Below, piece after piece: positions 16,090-24,283 of a stretch of 35,020 bases of DNA. Made by a program: the position numbers and the translations under genes. The stretch spans positions 1 through 35,020 of the forward strand of contig JACPZX010000009.1 of assembly GCA_016195325.1 (NCBI GenBank), written 5' to 3'. The stretch is from Acidobacteriota bacterium. GTDB lineage: Bacteria > Acidobacteriota > Polarisedimenticolia > JACPZX01. The notes beneath the pieces were generated by a model. That model had not been told where the DNA came from and made no database searches. It saw only the letters and a program-made list of their open reading frames with translations. Within the stretch, counting starts at the first letter, position 1; each line of letters begins with the position of its first letter.

Positions 16090-17283
16090 ATGGTCACCTT
16101 GCGAGGCAACGAGACCTGTTCGCGCGGCGCGCGCGGTATCAAGATGATGGCGGTGGCCGCAATCGCCGCCGGCTCCCTGGCGGCGTCGATGGCCGGCGCC
16201 GTGACGGCGGCCCGGGCGGCCGACGCACCGAAGGCGCCCGCGGCGTCGCAGAAGCAGGCGATCGGAAGGCTGAAGGGGGCCTGGTGGATCGCGCGAGGCA
16301 TCCGCGACAACCTCTGGAGCGACTTCGATCCGAACGGCATCCCCGTCCTCTACGTCGAGCGCCGCGCCGGGCAGACCTCCTTCGCGCTCCTCACAGGCAT
16401 CGCGTCGCCCCCCGCCGACTTCACCCGGGTGATGGAGCCGACCGCAAATCAGCCCGCGATCTACCTCTCGTCGAAGGTGGTCCTCCCGGCCGGGGCCGGA
16501 TCCCCATTCAGCTTCGCCGGAAAGAGCACCGCCCTCTACGTCGCGGGTGAGACGCTCGCCGACCCCGCCGACGGCGCCTCTCCGGCGGAGAAGGTGATCC
16601 CCCAGATCATCCACGAGATGGCCCACGTCTACGCCGCCTCGAAGGGGATGCCCGCCGACATGAACCCCGCGCCGGCGCCGGCCGCCACCCTCTCTCCCGA
16701 GCTGCTCGCTCTGACGGCGATCGAGAACCGCGCTCTCGCCGACTTCCTCTTCTCGGACGCCGGCAAGACGATGGTCCTCGAGGATCTCGCCCGCCAGTTC
16801 CTCGCGATCCGGCGCGCGCGCTGGGCGATGTTGGGGAAGTCGTCGGACTTCGAGAGGCGCGTCGAGCTCTTCGAGGCCCCCGCCTTCTTCGCCCAGTCGG
16901 CCGCGATGCGCCTGACGGCGCAGAAGGTCCTCGAGCCCCCTCCCATCCAGGACGTCGACCCGTCGTACCATTCCTTCCAGTACGGCCTTCTCTGGAGGCT
17001 CGAGCTCCTGGTCGGGCGCCTCGTCGACACCCCCGTCAACGCCGGGCACCTGGCCCTGAGAGTCCCCATCGCCGGCGCCGCGCAGGTGATGATGCTCGAC
17101 CGCCTCGGGGTCGAGTGGAAGGAGAAGGTCTTCAAGGGGGAGGGGTCCCTCGCCGACCTCCTGGGGGCCCGCCTGACCATGGACCCCACCCAGCAGGAGG
17201 CGGCGCTGACCGCCGCGCGCGCCAGCTACGGCTACGACGCCGCCCTCGCCCTCGCGAAGGAATCTTTATTTCAGGGGCGTTGA
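16090..17283 (+). CDS. Exported HExxH-containing putative metallopeptidase
   Basis: A 397-residue protein with an N-terminal signal (hydrophobic IKMMAVAAIAAGSLAASMAG). IIHEMAHVY contains a zinc-metallopeptidase-like HExxH at His175-His179. I do not recognise the family beyond this motif. A candidate third ligand, such as Glu in TAIENRALADF about 45 residues later, cannot be assigned safely. The rest is mostly helical and Ala/Leu-rich, without membrane spans. It has its own strong promoter and is followed 64 nt later by the small membrane protein at 17348. Its substrate may be a cell-envelope protein; that is inference. Confidence 0.6.
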   Translation: MVTLRGNETCSRGARGIKMMAVAAIAAGSLAASMAGAVTAARAADAPKAPAASQKQAIGRLKGAWWIARGIRDNLWSDFDPNGIPVLYVERRAGQTSFALLTGIASPPADFTRVMEPTANQPAIYLSSKVVLPAGAGSPFSFAGKSTALYVAGETLADPADGASPAEKVIPQIIHEMAHVYAASKGMPADMNPAPAPAATLSPELLALTAIENRALADFLFSDAGKTMVLEDLARQFLAIRRARWAMLGKSSDFERRVELFEAPAFFAQSAAMRLTAQKVLEPPPIQDVDPSYHSFQYGLLWRLELLVGRLVDTPVNAGHLALRVPIAGAAQVMMLDRLGVEWKEKVFKGEGSLADLLGARLTMDPTQQEAALTAARASYGYDAALALAKESLFQGR

Positions 17284-17308
17284 ACGATCTCCCCCGACCG
17301 GCCGGTAT

Positions 17309-17340
17309 GAGCCTCCGTAACGTCATCTCTCTGGAGGCTC
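17309..17340 (+). promoter_or_regulatory. Hairpin covering the Shine-Dalgarno of the 17348 gene
   Basis: GAGCCTCC (17309-17316) is the exact reverse complement of GGAGGCTC (17333-17340). The 3' arm contains the GGAGG ribosome-binding site of the gene at 17348. If folded, the site would be hidden. Confidence 0.5.
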
Positions 17341-17347
17341 GAACGGC

Positions 17348-17833
17348 ATGAGACACGGCGGTGCCGACAGGCGGCTCGAAGAGGCCTTCCGGGCTCTGGC
17401 GGCGGACGAAGCGGGTGAGAGCCTCTCGGCAGCCACCCGCTCCCGAATCCTGACTCAGGCCGGGCAGGCGTCCCCGAAGGCGGCGAGCTGGCTTCTCATC
17501 CCGGCCGGCATTTTGAAGAGGGCGCCGGCCTTCGCCACCGCGCTGGGCGCGGCGATCATCGTCGTCTTCGCGTACTTCACATCTTCCGTTCCCGTTCAAT
17601 CCCTTTCGGCCCCCACCTCGATCGAGCGCCAGGCCGCCGCAGACCTCCGGGTCAGCCAGAGCGGCGACGGCATCGTCCTGGAGTGGTCCGACGGGACCAA
17701 AGACGCCTACGTCGTCAGGCAGGCGACGTCGGCAAAGTCGGTCTATTCGGCGCCCGGCGTCGAGGTGAAGGGGCATCGTTACGTCGATCGGTCCCCCTCG
17801 GACGCCGCAGTCACCTATTACCTGGTTGAATGA
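17348..17833 (+). CDS. Small single-pass membrane protein with Fn3-like C-terminus
   Basis: A 161-residue protein of unknown function. Residues 1-~55 are hydrophilic and probably cytoplasmic. One membrane segment (FATALGAAIIVVFAYFTSSV) lies near 60-80. The C-terminal ~75 residues (ADLRVSQSGDGIVLEWSDG to AVTYYLVE) look like a single Fn3-type beta-sandwich, similar in layout to the modules at the end of the C25 protein. The cytoplasmic-helix/TM/periplasmic-domain plan is that of anti-sigma factors, but no zinc-binding HxxxCxxC motif is present. TGGAGG lies 11 nt upstream of the ATG, inside a predicted hairpin. Confidence 0.65.
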   Translation: MRHGGADRRLEEAFRALAADEAGESLSAATRSRILTQAGQASPKAASWLLIPAGILKRAPAFATALGAAIIVVFAYFTSSVPVQSLSAPTSIERQAAADLRVSQSGDGIVLEWSDGTKDAYVVRQATSAKSVYSAPGVEVKGHRYVDRSPSDAAVTYYLVE

Positions 17834-17897
17834 ATTACCCGGTTGAATGACGAGCCATTCTGGTGGACCATCGTGGTCGAAACGTTGAGCTTTTGGC

Positions 17898-17925
17898 TTG
17901 ACTGGAAGGGTTTTCGCGGTATCTT
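17898..17925 (+). promoter_or_regulatory. Candidate promoter of the secretion island
   Basis: TTGACT (17898-17903) and TATCTT (17920-17925) are 16 bp apart, upstream of the first small secreted gene at 18027, giving a leader of about 95 nt. I could not match this leader to a known riboswitch. Confidence 0.5.
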
Positions 17926-18026
17926 CCTCAAGCCGTTTCGCGAGTGTGGCATGGTGTACCCCGCCTGATGAAACCCTCTGGGGGGGCTGGGGAGTCCAGG
18001 CAAAACTTCGGTCGGAGGAGTAACCC

Positions 18027-18743
18027 ATGAGAAAGACGTCACTGCGTCACGCACTTCTGATGGCGGCGGTCTTCGCGGGAACGGCGGCGCTCGTTGCCAG
18101 CCCGGCTCTCGCCCAGACTCCGCCGGGCCCCCCGGCTTGCGGCGGTGTGGCCTCCCTGATGAACCTCCAGTTGACGGCCGACGTCCCGGGCCCGAAGGGT
18201 GACAACATCGTCTCCATCCCCGCCGTCAGCCCCGTCAACAACAACCCCGGCAGCGCGACCACCAACGGATTCTTCGATCTGTGCCGCCGCTTCTCGCTCA
18301 TCGGCACGACGTCGACGATCCAGCAGTTCAACGCGCAGGCCGGCACGGTCGCCACGTTCGACTGCTCGCAGGCCGCGGCCCCGACCTTCACCCCCGGACA
18401 GGCGGTCCTCATCCGCCCCACCCTGAGCAACGCGGGTAGAATCCCGGGTGTCGAGTGCACGCGTCCCTACATCGCGTACGTGGAGGGCCCCGGCGTTCTC
18501 GGTGACAACCTCCTGCCGGTTCCCGTCACCTACGCGGGAAGCAAGCTCTTCAACATCTGCCAGACCTTCGGTCTCACGACGGCCGCCTCGAGCGTCGCGC
18601 GCTTCCACGCCGACACCGGCACGGTCGATACCGTGACGTGCGACCAGTCCGCCGCAACCGCCGTCCTCGGCGTCGGTGAAGGCGTCCTGTTCCGTCCGGG
18701 CGTGACGACGCCGGGTGGTGGCGCGACTCCGCTGATCTTCTAA
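18027..18743 (+). CDS. Secreted protein of duplicated Cys-containing module (copy A)
   Basis: A 238-residue exported protein of unknown function. The signal peptide runs to about residue 30 and ends in LVASPALAQ. The mature part is two related units. Unit 1 runs GDNIVSIPAVSPVNN ... FFDLCRRFSLIG ... IQQFNAQAGTV ... GQAVLIRP. Unit 2 runs GDNLLPVPVTYAG ... LFNICQTFGLTT ... VARFHADTGTV ... GEGVLFRP. Each unit has a Cys before the (F)GL/SL motif and another after the TG-V strand, suggesting one disulfide per unit after export. The next gene has the same architecture. GGAGGAG lies 8 nt upstream of the ATG. Confidence 0.7.
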   Translation: MRKTSLRHALLMAAVFAGTAALVASPALAQTPPGPPACGGVASLMNLQLTADVPGPKGDNIVSIPAVSPVNNNPGSATTNGFFDLCRRFSLIGTTSTIQQFNAQAGTVATFDCSQAAAPTFTPGQAVLIRPTLSNAGRIPGVECTRPYIAYVEGPGVLGDNLLPVPVTYAGSKLFNICQTFGLTTAASSVARFHADTGTVDTVTCDQSAATAVLGVGEGVLFRPGVTTPGGGATPLIF

Positions 18744-18798
18744 ACGACTGACGATTCCAGGGCGCCGGAGAGGGGCCGGGGCCAGGAGGAAGTTGAAA

Positions 18799-19458
18799 AT
18801 GGCGGACAAGAAGCTCGGAAGGACGGCGGCGATCGTCGCCTGCACCGTGCTGGCGCTCGTCGCGGCCAACATGACCGCGTCGGCGTCGAACATGGCCTTC
18901 AAGCTCAACAAGCAGATCTGCCAGCAAGGGACGGCCCCGGTCGGACAGAATCTCGTCGCCCTTCCGGACCACAGCCCCTACGAGGGAGCGGGCGGGCTCA
19001 ACGCCCTCTGCACGGCCCTCGGCCTCAGCAGCACCGCGCAGATCACGCAGTGGAACGGGACGGGGAACGTTTTCATCCACGTCTGCACCCAGGCGCAGCA
19101 GTTCAACCTGCTCGCGGGCAAGGGGATGATGATCCAGGAGCCCACGGGAACGAAGAGCGGCGTCATCGTCGGCTCGGACATCCCGAACGGCCAGATCCGC
19201 ATCGAGAATCTGGCGGTGGCACCGAACGGGACGAACGTCATCCCGATCAAGTACCATACGACGGCGGTCACGCCCCAGGACTTCTGCGTGGATTGCGGAC
19301 TGAGCAACACGGCGACCGTCAGCCGATTCGACGCTTGCACGGGCAACGTCTTGACGCACACCTGCGGCACGGTTGCCCAGTGGAGCTTGGTCCTAGGGGA
19401 GGCGGTCCTGATTCTGGAGAATCAGGGTCCGAAGGTCTGCACGCCATCACATTTCTAA
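18799..19458 (+). CDS. Secreted protein of duplicated Cys-containing module (copy B)
   Basis: A 219-residue exported protein, paralogous to the gene at 18027, with a signal peptide ending near ANMTASAS. Unit 1 runs GQNLVALPDHSPY ... LNALCTALGLSS ... ITQWNGTGNVF ... GKGMMIQEP. Unit 2 runs GTNVIPIKYHTTA ... FCVDCGLSN ... VSRFDACTGNV ... GEAVLILEN. The repeated order GxN-[hydrophobic]-P / C-xxxGL / x-R/Q-F/W-x-xxTG-V / G-xx-[VM]-[LI]-I defines the module. AGGAGG sits 9 nt before ATG 18799, which decides against the in-frame TTG at 18793. The function is unknown; it probably shares a transcript with its neighbours. Confidence 0.7.
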   Translation: MADKKLGRTAAIVACTVLALVAANMTASASNMAFKLNKQICQQGTAPVGQNLVALPDHSPYEGAGGLNALCTALGLSSTAQITQWNGTGNVFIHVCTQAQQFNLLAGKGMMIQEPTGTKSGVIVGSDIPNGQIRIENLAVAPNGTNVIPIKYHTTAVTPQDFCVDCGLSNTATVSRFDACTGNVLTHTCGTVAQWSLVLGEAVLILENQGPKVCTPSHF

Positions 19459-19486
19459 ATCTCTCGGGAGCAGAGGAGGGTTTGGT

Positions 19487-20944
19487 ATGAAGAGGGGCTT
19501 CAGGGCGCTGGCGGTGCTGGCCGCCGTCGCCGTCGTGTCAGCGGGACCCGCGAGCTTTGCGGCCTGCCTCGACTTCGGCGGCTTCGCAATCTTCCAGTGC
19601 GCGGATCGCGCATACTTCAACCCTGCACCCGCGGGCTCGGGAAGCGTGAGCGCGGTGTTCTGGCAGATCGGGTACGGGAACGGGAACACGAACGATGGTT
19701 CCGGCTCCTCCGGCACGGGCAACGGCACCGGCGCCATCTTCAACGGGAACGACAACGGCGTCTTCGGCATCAGCCTCGAGGATGCCCGCACGTCGATCGG
19801 CTCCAGCGTGCCGCCGGTGGGCGCCCTGTGCCTCCGCAACAACAACTGGGCGAACACGGGCGTCGACGGCTGCTGCGACAACGTCAAGGACCCCGCCCTC
19901 CCGCTCAGCAAGGACGGAATCCTCAACCCGCTCTACAACGTCAACTACGTCCGCAACTACGCCTACGACGCGAACTCCGTCGCGGCGGCGAGCAGGAACT
20001 GGGTGCAGGACTCCCCGATGGGGACGCTCCTCCGTGAGTCCACGGGGAGCTACTTCGCGGTGGCCGCGGTCACCACGATGATCCGCACCAGCCAGGGCGA
20101 CGTCCGCCCCGGCTTCTACAACTTCAAGGATGTGACGAACGGCCTCACCAACCCCTTCAATGCCGCGGTGCACAACATCGTTCCCTGGCAGCCCGTCCCG
20201 GGCAAGAAGGGTACGGCGGATCCGCTCGGCCTCGTCCGCGACGTCTCGACTCCGACCGTCGTCGGCCCGCACACGCTGACCCTCGGTTGGAATGACGTCA
20301 CGATGTACAGGGACAACCGGAACCTCCCCTCCACCAACACCGGCGTCCCGGGCGGCGGCATGGGCACGGGCGACTTCGGCGGCGATTTCATCCGCTACGT
20401 GGTCGAGACGCAGGCCATCGTCGACGCGAACAACCCGATCAGCTCTTTGAGCCCGACCGGCTGGACCGCGGCGGCGACGTACACGAACCCGACGAACTCG
20501 GCGTCCCAGCTCGTCAACGCCGACTCGTGCGTCCGTCTCCACACGTACTTCGGCCTTCCTCCGGGAACGTCCACCCAGACGGTCGCCAACTGCCGCCTGG
20601 GAATCTGCGGCGACCTCGGCTACGATGTCACCTCCCCGGCCTCCTGCGTCGGTGGACCGCTCGTCTCCGAGTCACCGATCGAGCTGAAGGCCATTCGTGA
20701 GCGCGCCGGCGCCGTCACCATCACGTGGAAGGCGTCCGCCGAGCTCTCGACGAAGTCGTATCGAATCGAAGCGGTGGGGAAGAAGGGGAACACCGTTCTC
20801 GGAACCGTCCCCGCGACTGGAACGGGCAGCGGGACGGCCTCGAGCTACAAGTTCTCCGCCAGCGTCACGCAGCTCAAGGGAACGCGCACGGTCATCGTCG
20901 TCGCGGAGCCCTCGGGCGCGAGTCAGAGTGTTCAGATCCAGTAG
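19487..20944 (+). CDS. Secreted FGGFAIFQC-family protein, paralogue 1
   Basis: A 485-residue exported protein, the first of four tandem paralogues. A signal peptide ends about residue 26, and the mature protein begins CLDFGGFAIFQCADRAYF. Further family landmarks are VSAVFWQIGYGN, FNGNDNGVF, LCLRNNNWANTGVDGCCDN, ILNPLYNVNYVR, DSPMGTLL, YFAVAAVTT, GDVRPGFYNFKDVTNG and IVPWQPVP. Near the end come CVRLHTYFG and CRLGICGDLGYD, with further Cys pairs. The last ~95 residues form an Fn3/Ig-like domain (VTITWKASAELSTKSYRIEAV). I do not recognise the family; extracellular structural or adhesive roles are possible. GAGGAGG precedes the ATG, 28 nt after the previous gene. Confidence 0.75.
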   Translation: MKRGFRALAVLAAVAVVSAGPASFAACLDFGGFAIFQCADRAYFNPAPAGSGSVSAVFWQIGYGNGNTNDGSGSSGTGNGTGAIFNGNDNGVFGISLEDARTSIGSSVPPVGALCLRNNNWANTGVDGCCDNVKDPALPLSKDGILNPLYNVNYVRNYAYDANSVAAASRNWVQDSPMGTLLRESTGSYFAVAAVTTMIRTSQGDVRPGFYNFKDVTNGLTNPFNAAVHNIVPWQPVPGKKGTADPLGLVRDVSTPTVVGPHTLTLGWNDVTMYRDNRNLPSTNTGVPGGGMGTGDFGGDFIRYVVETQAIVDANNPISSLSPTGWTAAATYTNPTNSASQLVNADSCVRLHTYFGLPPGTSTQTVANCRLGICGDLGYDVTSPASCVGGPLVSESPIELKAIRERAGAVTITWKASAELSTKSYRIEAVGKKGNTVLGTVPATGTGSGTASSYKFSASVTQLKGTRTVIVVAEPSGASQSVQIQ

Positions 20945-20951
20945 TCGAACG

Positions 20952-21037
20952 GAAGTCTGATCCATCGTCGGTGAGGAGGGACACGAGCCCTCCTCACCGA
21001 AGGCTTCCCATAGGGCGTTTCAGACTTCATTTATTAT
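20952..21037 (+). terminator. Nested hairpin terminator
   Basis: An inner 13-bp perfect stem, TCGGTGAGGAGGG (20968-20980) with CCCTCCTCACCGA (20988-21000), sits inside an outer 9-bp stem, GAAGTCTGA (20952-20960) with TCAGACTTC (21020-21028). An A/T-rich ATTTATTATT (21029-21038) follows at once. The layout fits termination or attenuation between paralogues 1 and 2. Confidence 0.65.
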
Positions 21038-21055
21038 TCGTGGGGTGAGGTCACA

Positions 21056-22717
21056 ATGAACAAGCGGTTCCAGGCAATCCTACTGGGCGTGGTGGTGGCC
21101 CTGGCGATGGGCGGGAGCGGCGCGTATGCGAACTGCCTCGAGTTCGGAGGCTTCGCCATCTTCCAGTGCGCCGACCTCGCTTTCTTCGCCCCGCCGCCCG
21201 TCCCCGTCACATTCGATCCCAACGCCGTCCCGACCAACATCTCCGCCGTCTTCTGGCAGGTCGGTTTCGGCAACCAGGGCCTGAATACCGGCCTCGGCAG
21301 CGCCGGCACGGGCAACTCGGCCCTGAACACATTCAACGGGAACGACCAGGGTATCTTTCCCGTGGACATCAAGGACGCTCAGGCGGCCACGCAGAACCCG
21401 CTCATTCCGTTCGGCGCCACGTGCCTTTCCAGCAACAACTGGGCGAACTCGGGGATCGACGGCTGCGCCGACAACGATCGCACGACGAGCCTCAGCAACG
21501 ACAACGACGACATTCTGAACCCCGACTACAACGTCTACTACGCGAAGGCGGGGTCGCCGGGGTACTACTCGTACGACTGGCACCAGGACTACCCGATGGC
21601 CGCCCTTCTCAAGACGATCCCCGACGCGAAGTACTTCGCCATCGCGGCGGTCGGCACGCTCGATCGAGGGAACAGCCACACGGGTGATGGCCCCTGCGCG
21701 CTGACGCCAGGGACCAACCCGTCGCCCTGCGACTTCCGCCCGGGCTCCTACTCCTTCAAGGGAGTGATCAACGGTCAGCCCAACCCGGTCGTCTCCGGCG
21801 CGAACAACGTCATTCCGTGGCAGCAGGTGCCGAGGCCCAAGGCCTCGTGCGTCGCGGGCTGCTCCGGGACGGGGACGCGCACGATCAATTTCGTGTGGGA
21901 CCCGGTCTTCATCCAGAACGACCGCCGTCACATCGGCACGACGCACCCGGCGATGGGTGGCGGAGCCTGCGTCGGAGCGAATCCTCCGTGCATCGCGTTG
22001 GGACCTGACGCGACTCGCGCTGGCGGAGTCGGCATCATCGACCTGATGACGAAGGCGAACGCCGCGAACAACTGGGCCGGCCTCGTCCGTTACACCCTCG
22101 AGTCGGCCGCGGTCGGCGCGTCAAACCTCGACCCGAACGGTTCCGTCCTCACGAACACGCTGGTCTTCGCGGCCGTCACCGGCCAGACCGACATCCCGCA
22201 GCCGGCGCTCAACGCGAACGGCGACGCGGGATCACAGGTCACCCGGGCCGGCGTCTCCTCACCTCCCGACACCTGCTACCGCGTCCACGTCCTCTTCGGC
22301 AAGAAGCCGGAGACAGGCACCGGTGTCAGCACCTGCTCGACAGCCAACGCGCGCCTCGGCAAGTGCGGTGACAAGGGGTACGAGGCCTTCTCACTCGATC
22401 CGGGCACGATCTCCTGCGTCGGCGGCGCCCTCGTCTCCGAGAAGGCGATCGACGTCCAGGCGACGAAGAAGCTCGGCGGCGTGACGCTCACGTGGAAGAT
22501 GACGAGCGAGCTGGCTCTCAGCGGCTTCAACGTCTACACCGTGTCGAACAAGGGCGTCGAGAAGAGGATCGGCTCCGTCCCGTGCATCGCGTGCTCGACG
22601 GGCGAGTCCGAGAGCTACTCGTTCAACGCTCCGGCCACCCAGGTGAAGGGCGCCAGGTCGATCATCCTCGAGGTCCTCAGCCTCAACGGGAACTCGCGGA
22701 CCCAGGTGAACTTCTAA
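21056..22717 (+). CDS. Secreted FGGFAIFQC-family protein, paralogue 2
   Basis: A 553-residue exported protein. Its signal peptide ends at about AYA, before NCLEFGGFAIFQCADLAFF. It has all landmarks of paralogue 1: ISAVFWQVGFGN, GTGNSALNTFNGNDQGIF, NNWANSGIDGCADN, QDYPMAALL, YFAIAAVGT, IPWQQVPRP. It also has an extra Cys-rich stretch (ASCVAGCSGTG) and CYRVHVLFGKKPE followed by LGKCGDKGYE. The C-terminal ~95 residues are the Fn3-like domain (LGGVTLTWKMTSELALSGFN). It is closest to paralogue 4 in wording and length. A perfect terminator follows at 22746. Confidence 0.75.
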   Translation: MNKRFQAILLGVVVALAMGGSGAYANCLEFGGFAIFQCADLAFFAPPPVPVTFDPNAVPTNISAVFWQVGFGNQGLNTGLGSAGTGNSALNTFNGNDQGIFPVDIKDAQAATQNPLIPFGATCLSSNNWANSGIDGCADNDRTTSLSNDNDDILNPDYNVYYAKAGSPGYYSYDWHQDYPMAALLKTIPDAKYFAIAAVGTLDRGNSHTGDGPCALTPGTNPSPCDFRPGSYSFKGVINGQPNPVVSGANNVIPWQQVPRPKASCVAGCSGTGTRTINFVWDPVFIQNDRRHIGTTHPAMGGGACVGANPPCIALGPDATRAGGVGIIDLMTKANAANNWAGLVRYTLESAAVGASNLDPNGSVLTNTLVFAAVTGQTDIPQPALNANGDAGSQVTRAGVSSPPDTCYRVHVLFGKKPETGTGVSTCSTANARLGKCGDKGYEAFSLDPGTISCVGGALVSEKAIDVQATKKLGGVTLTWKMTSELALSGFNVYTVSNKGVEKRIGSVPCIACSTGESESYSFNAPATQVKGARSIILEVLSLNGNSRTQVNF

Positions 22718-22745
22718 GGGACGTCAGACCTCACACCAGATAGAG

Positions 22746-22779
22746 GGGCCACCGGTGAAAGCCGGTGGCCCTTTTTGTT
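22746..22779 (+). terminator. Intrinsic terminator after paralogue 2
   Basis: GGGCCACCGG (22746-22755) pairs perfectly with CCGGTGGCCC (22762-22771) around TGAAAG, followed by TTTTTGTTT. This is a textbook rho-independent terminator on the + strand. Confidence 0.93.
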
Positions 22780-22801
22780 TCCCGTGAACTAATCTCCCGC
22801 G

Positions 22802-24055
22802 ATGACCACTTCACCATACTCGCGCCCCCACGGCAGGCAGATCGCCTCGGCCCGTCTCGAGCTCACGCGCGTCCGCCGCGCGATGATCCTCCTCGCTCGA
22901 TGCGGGCTCGTCGCCGCGCTCGGCATCACCGCGGCCGCTCCCGCCTCGGCCGCGTGCCGGAAGCCCGGCGGCTTCGCCATCTTCCAGTGCAGTGATCGCG
23001 GCTACTTCGAGCCACCTCCCGAGGGGACCTCCCAGATCACGGCCCTCTTCTGGCAGGTGGGGTTCGGAAACGCCGTCGTCAACAACGGCGACGGGACGGG
23101 CGGGGCGGGGATCGCGCCGCTGGGCGTCTTCAGCGGGAACGACAACGGCCTCTGGCGCGTCCCCCTCGCCGACGCCCGAACGGCCCTCGGCGACGCGCGC
23201 GTCCCCGAAGGGTCGGTCTGCCTCGCGTCGGCGAACTGGATCGATCGCGGCGTGGACGGCTGCTGCGACAACATGCGCGACCCCGAGATGCTCAGCGCGA
23301 TGGACGGTTTTTTGAACCCGCTCTTCGACCCGCGCCTCCTCCAGAAGACCGGCGATCTCGCCCCCGCCCCCGAGAGGCTCCAGGACTATCCGATGGCGAT
23401 CCTTCTGCGCGACGAATCGTCCGCATGGTTCGCCGTGGCCGCCGTCGCCACCGCCCCGCGCACAGGCCTCGGCGACATCCGGCAGGGGGCCTTCTCATTC
23501 GGCGGCATCATCGACGGCAACCCGAACCCCGTAACCTCCACGAGGAACGCCGTCCCGTGGCAGAGGAGCCCCGCGGCCACCCTCTCCGTCGCCGGCCCGG
23601 GGGGAGAGCCGGACTCCTGGCGCGTGGGCGCGACGTGGGGGGCGGTGACGATCGCCACCGACGGCTCGCGCATCCCGTCGCAGGCGCACGCCCTCGACAA
23701 CCCGGGGAAGGGGGTCGGCGTGGCCGACATGGGGCCCCTGGTCGCCTACGACATCCAGACCGCCCACCTCAGCGACGCGCTCATCGACGAGGCCGGCTAC
23801 CCGATCGGGGCGGCCCTCGTCTGGGACACGATCGCCACGGTCACGGAGACGCGCGCCGAGGTCGAGGTCCCCGAGGACACCTGCCTGAGGGTCGCCGCGC
23901 ACTTCGGCAAGGTTCCCGGGACCCGCTCCGTCTCCCTCGCCGAGTGCGCTGTCGGGCATTGCGGGGATGTCGGGTATGTCGTCCCGGGACCAGCGCAGTG
24001 CCTCGAGGGGCCCGCTCTGAAAGGGTCCGCCGCGCGCCGCCGATCCGGCGGTTGA
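22802..24055 (+). CDS. Secreted FGGFAIFQC-family protein, paralogue 3 (short form)
   Basis: A 417-residue member of the same family, without the C-terminal Fn3-like domain; it ends soon after CAVGHCGDVGYV in a basic tail. Landmarks kept are CRKPGGFAIFQCSDRGYF, ITALFWQVGFGN, FSGNDNGLW, ANWIDRGVDGCCDN, QDYPMAILL, WFAVAAVAT, GDIRQGAFSFGG and CLRVAAHFG. It is the most diverged copy and, from its position behind the terminator at 22746, may have its own promoter. The start is uncertain: ATG 22802 places ~27 hydrophilic residues before the signal peptide, whereas ATG 22883 (MILLARCGLVAAL) begins it directly. Neither has a good Shine-Dalgarno. Confidence 0.7.
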   Translation: MTTSPYSRPHGRQIASARLELTRVRRAMILLARCGLVAALGITAAAPASAACRKPGGFAIFQCSDRGYFEPPPEGTSQITALFWQVGFGNAVVNNGDGTGGAGIAPLGVFSGNDNGLWRVPLADARTALGDARVPEGSVCLASANWIDRGVDGCCDNMRDPEMLSAMDGFLNPLFDPRLLQKTGDLAPAPERLQDYPMAILLRDESSAWFAVAAVATAPRTGLGDIRQGAFSFGGIIDGNPNPVTSTRNAVPWQRSPAATLSVAGPGGEPDSWRVGATWGAVTIATDGSRIPSQAHALDNPGKGVGVADMGPLVAYDIQTAHLSDALIDEAGYPIGAALVWDTIATVTETRAEVEVPEDTCLRVAAHFGKVPGTRSVSLAECAVGHCGDVGYVVPGPAQCLEGPALKGSAARRRSGG

Positions 24056-24076
24056 CGGGCGGACGCACCCGAACCG

Positions 24077-24105
24077 GCCCCCCCTCGAAAGGGTGGGTAA
24101 TTTGC
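24077..24105 (+). terminator. Weak terminator-like hairpin after paralogue 3
   Basis: A C-rich arm and AGGGTGGG (ending 24097) can pair around CGAA with one mismatch, followed by TAATTTG. The 228-nt gap to the next gene also holds a TATATT box (24138-24143) without a good -35 at 17 bp. Confidence 0.3.
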
Positions 24106-24283
24106 GCTTCCCCCTCCCCGAAACCGTCGATTCGGCGTATATTCATCCGCCGCTGCATGCCCGGAGGTCGGTGTCCATCCGCGCCCGTCGCGGGGGAGCT
24201 TTGGGGTCCCCGAGGACCGATCCATCGTTCGCGGGCGGCGCGGATCGATTTCACGAAGCGCACAGAGCGGGGGAGAGGGAACA

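Noticed and set aside
17926-18026. Cyclic-di-GMP (GEMM) riboswitch in the leader of the 18027 gene
   Set aside because: Some GGCAAA-like wording is present, but the conserved core and paired stems do not line up.
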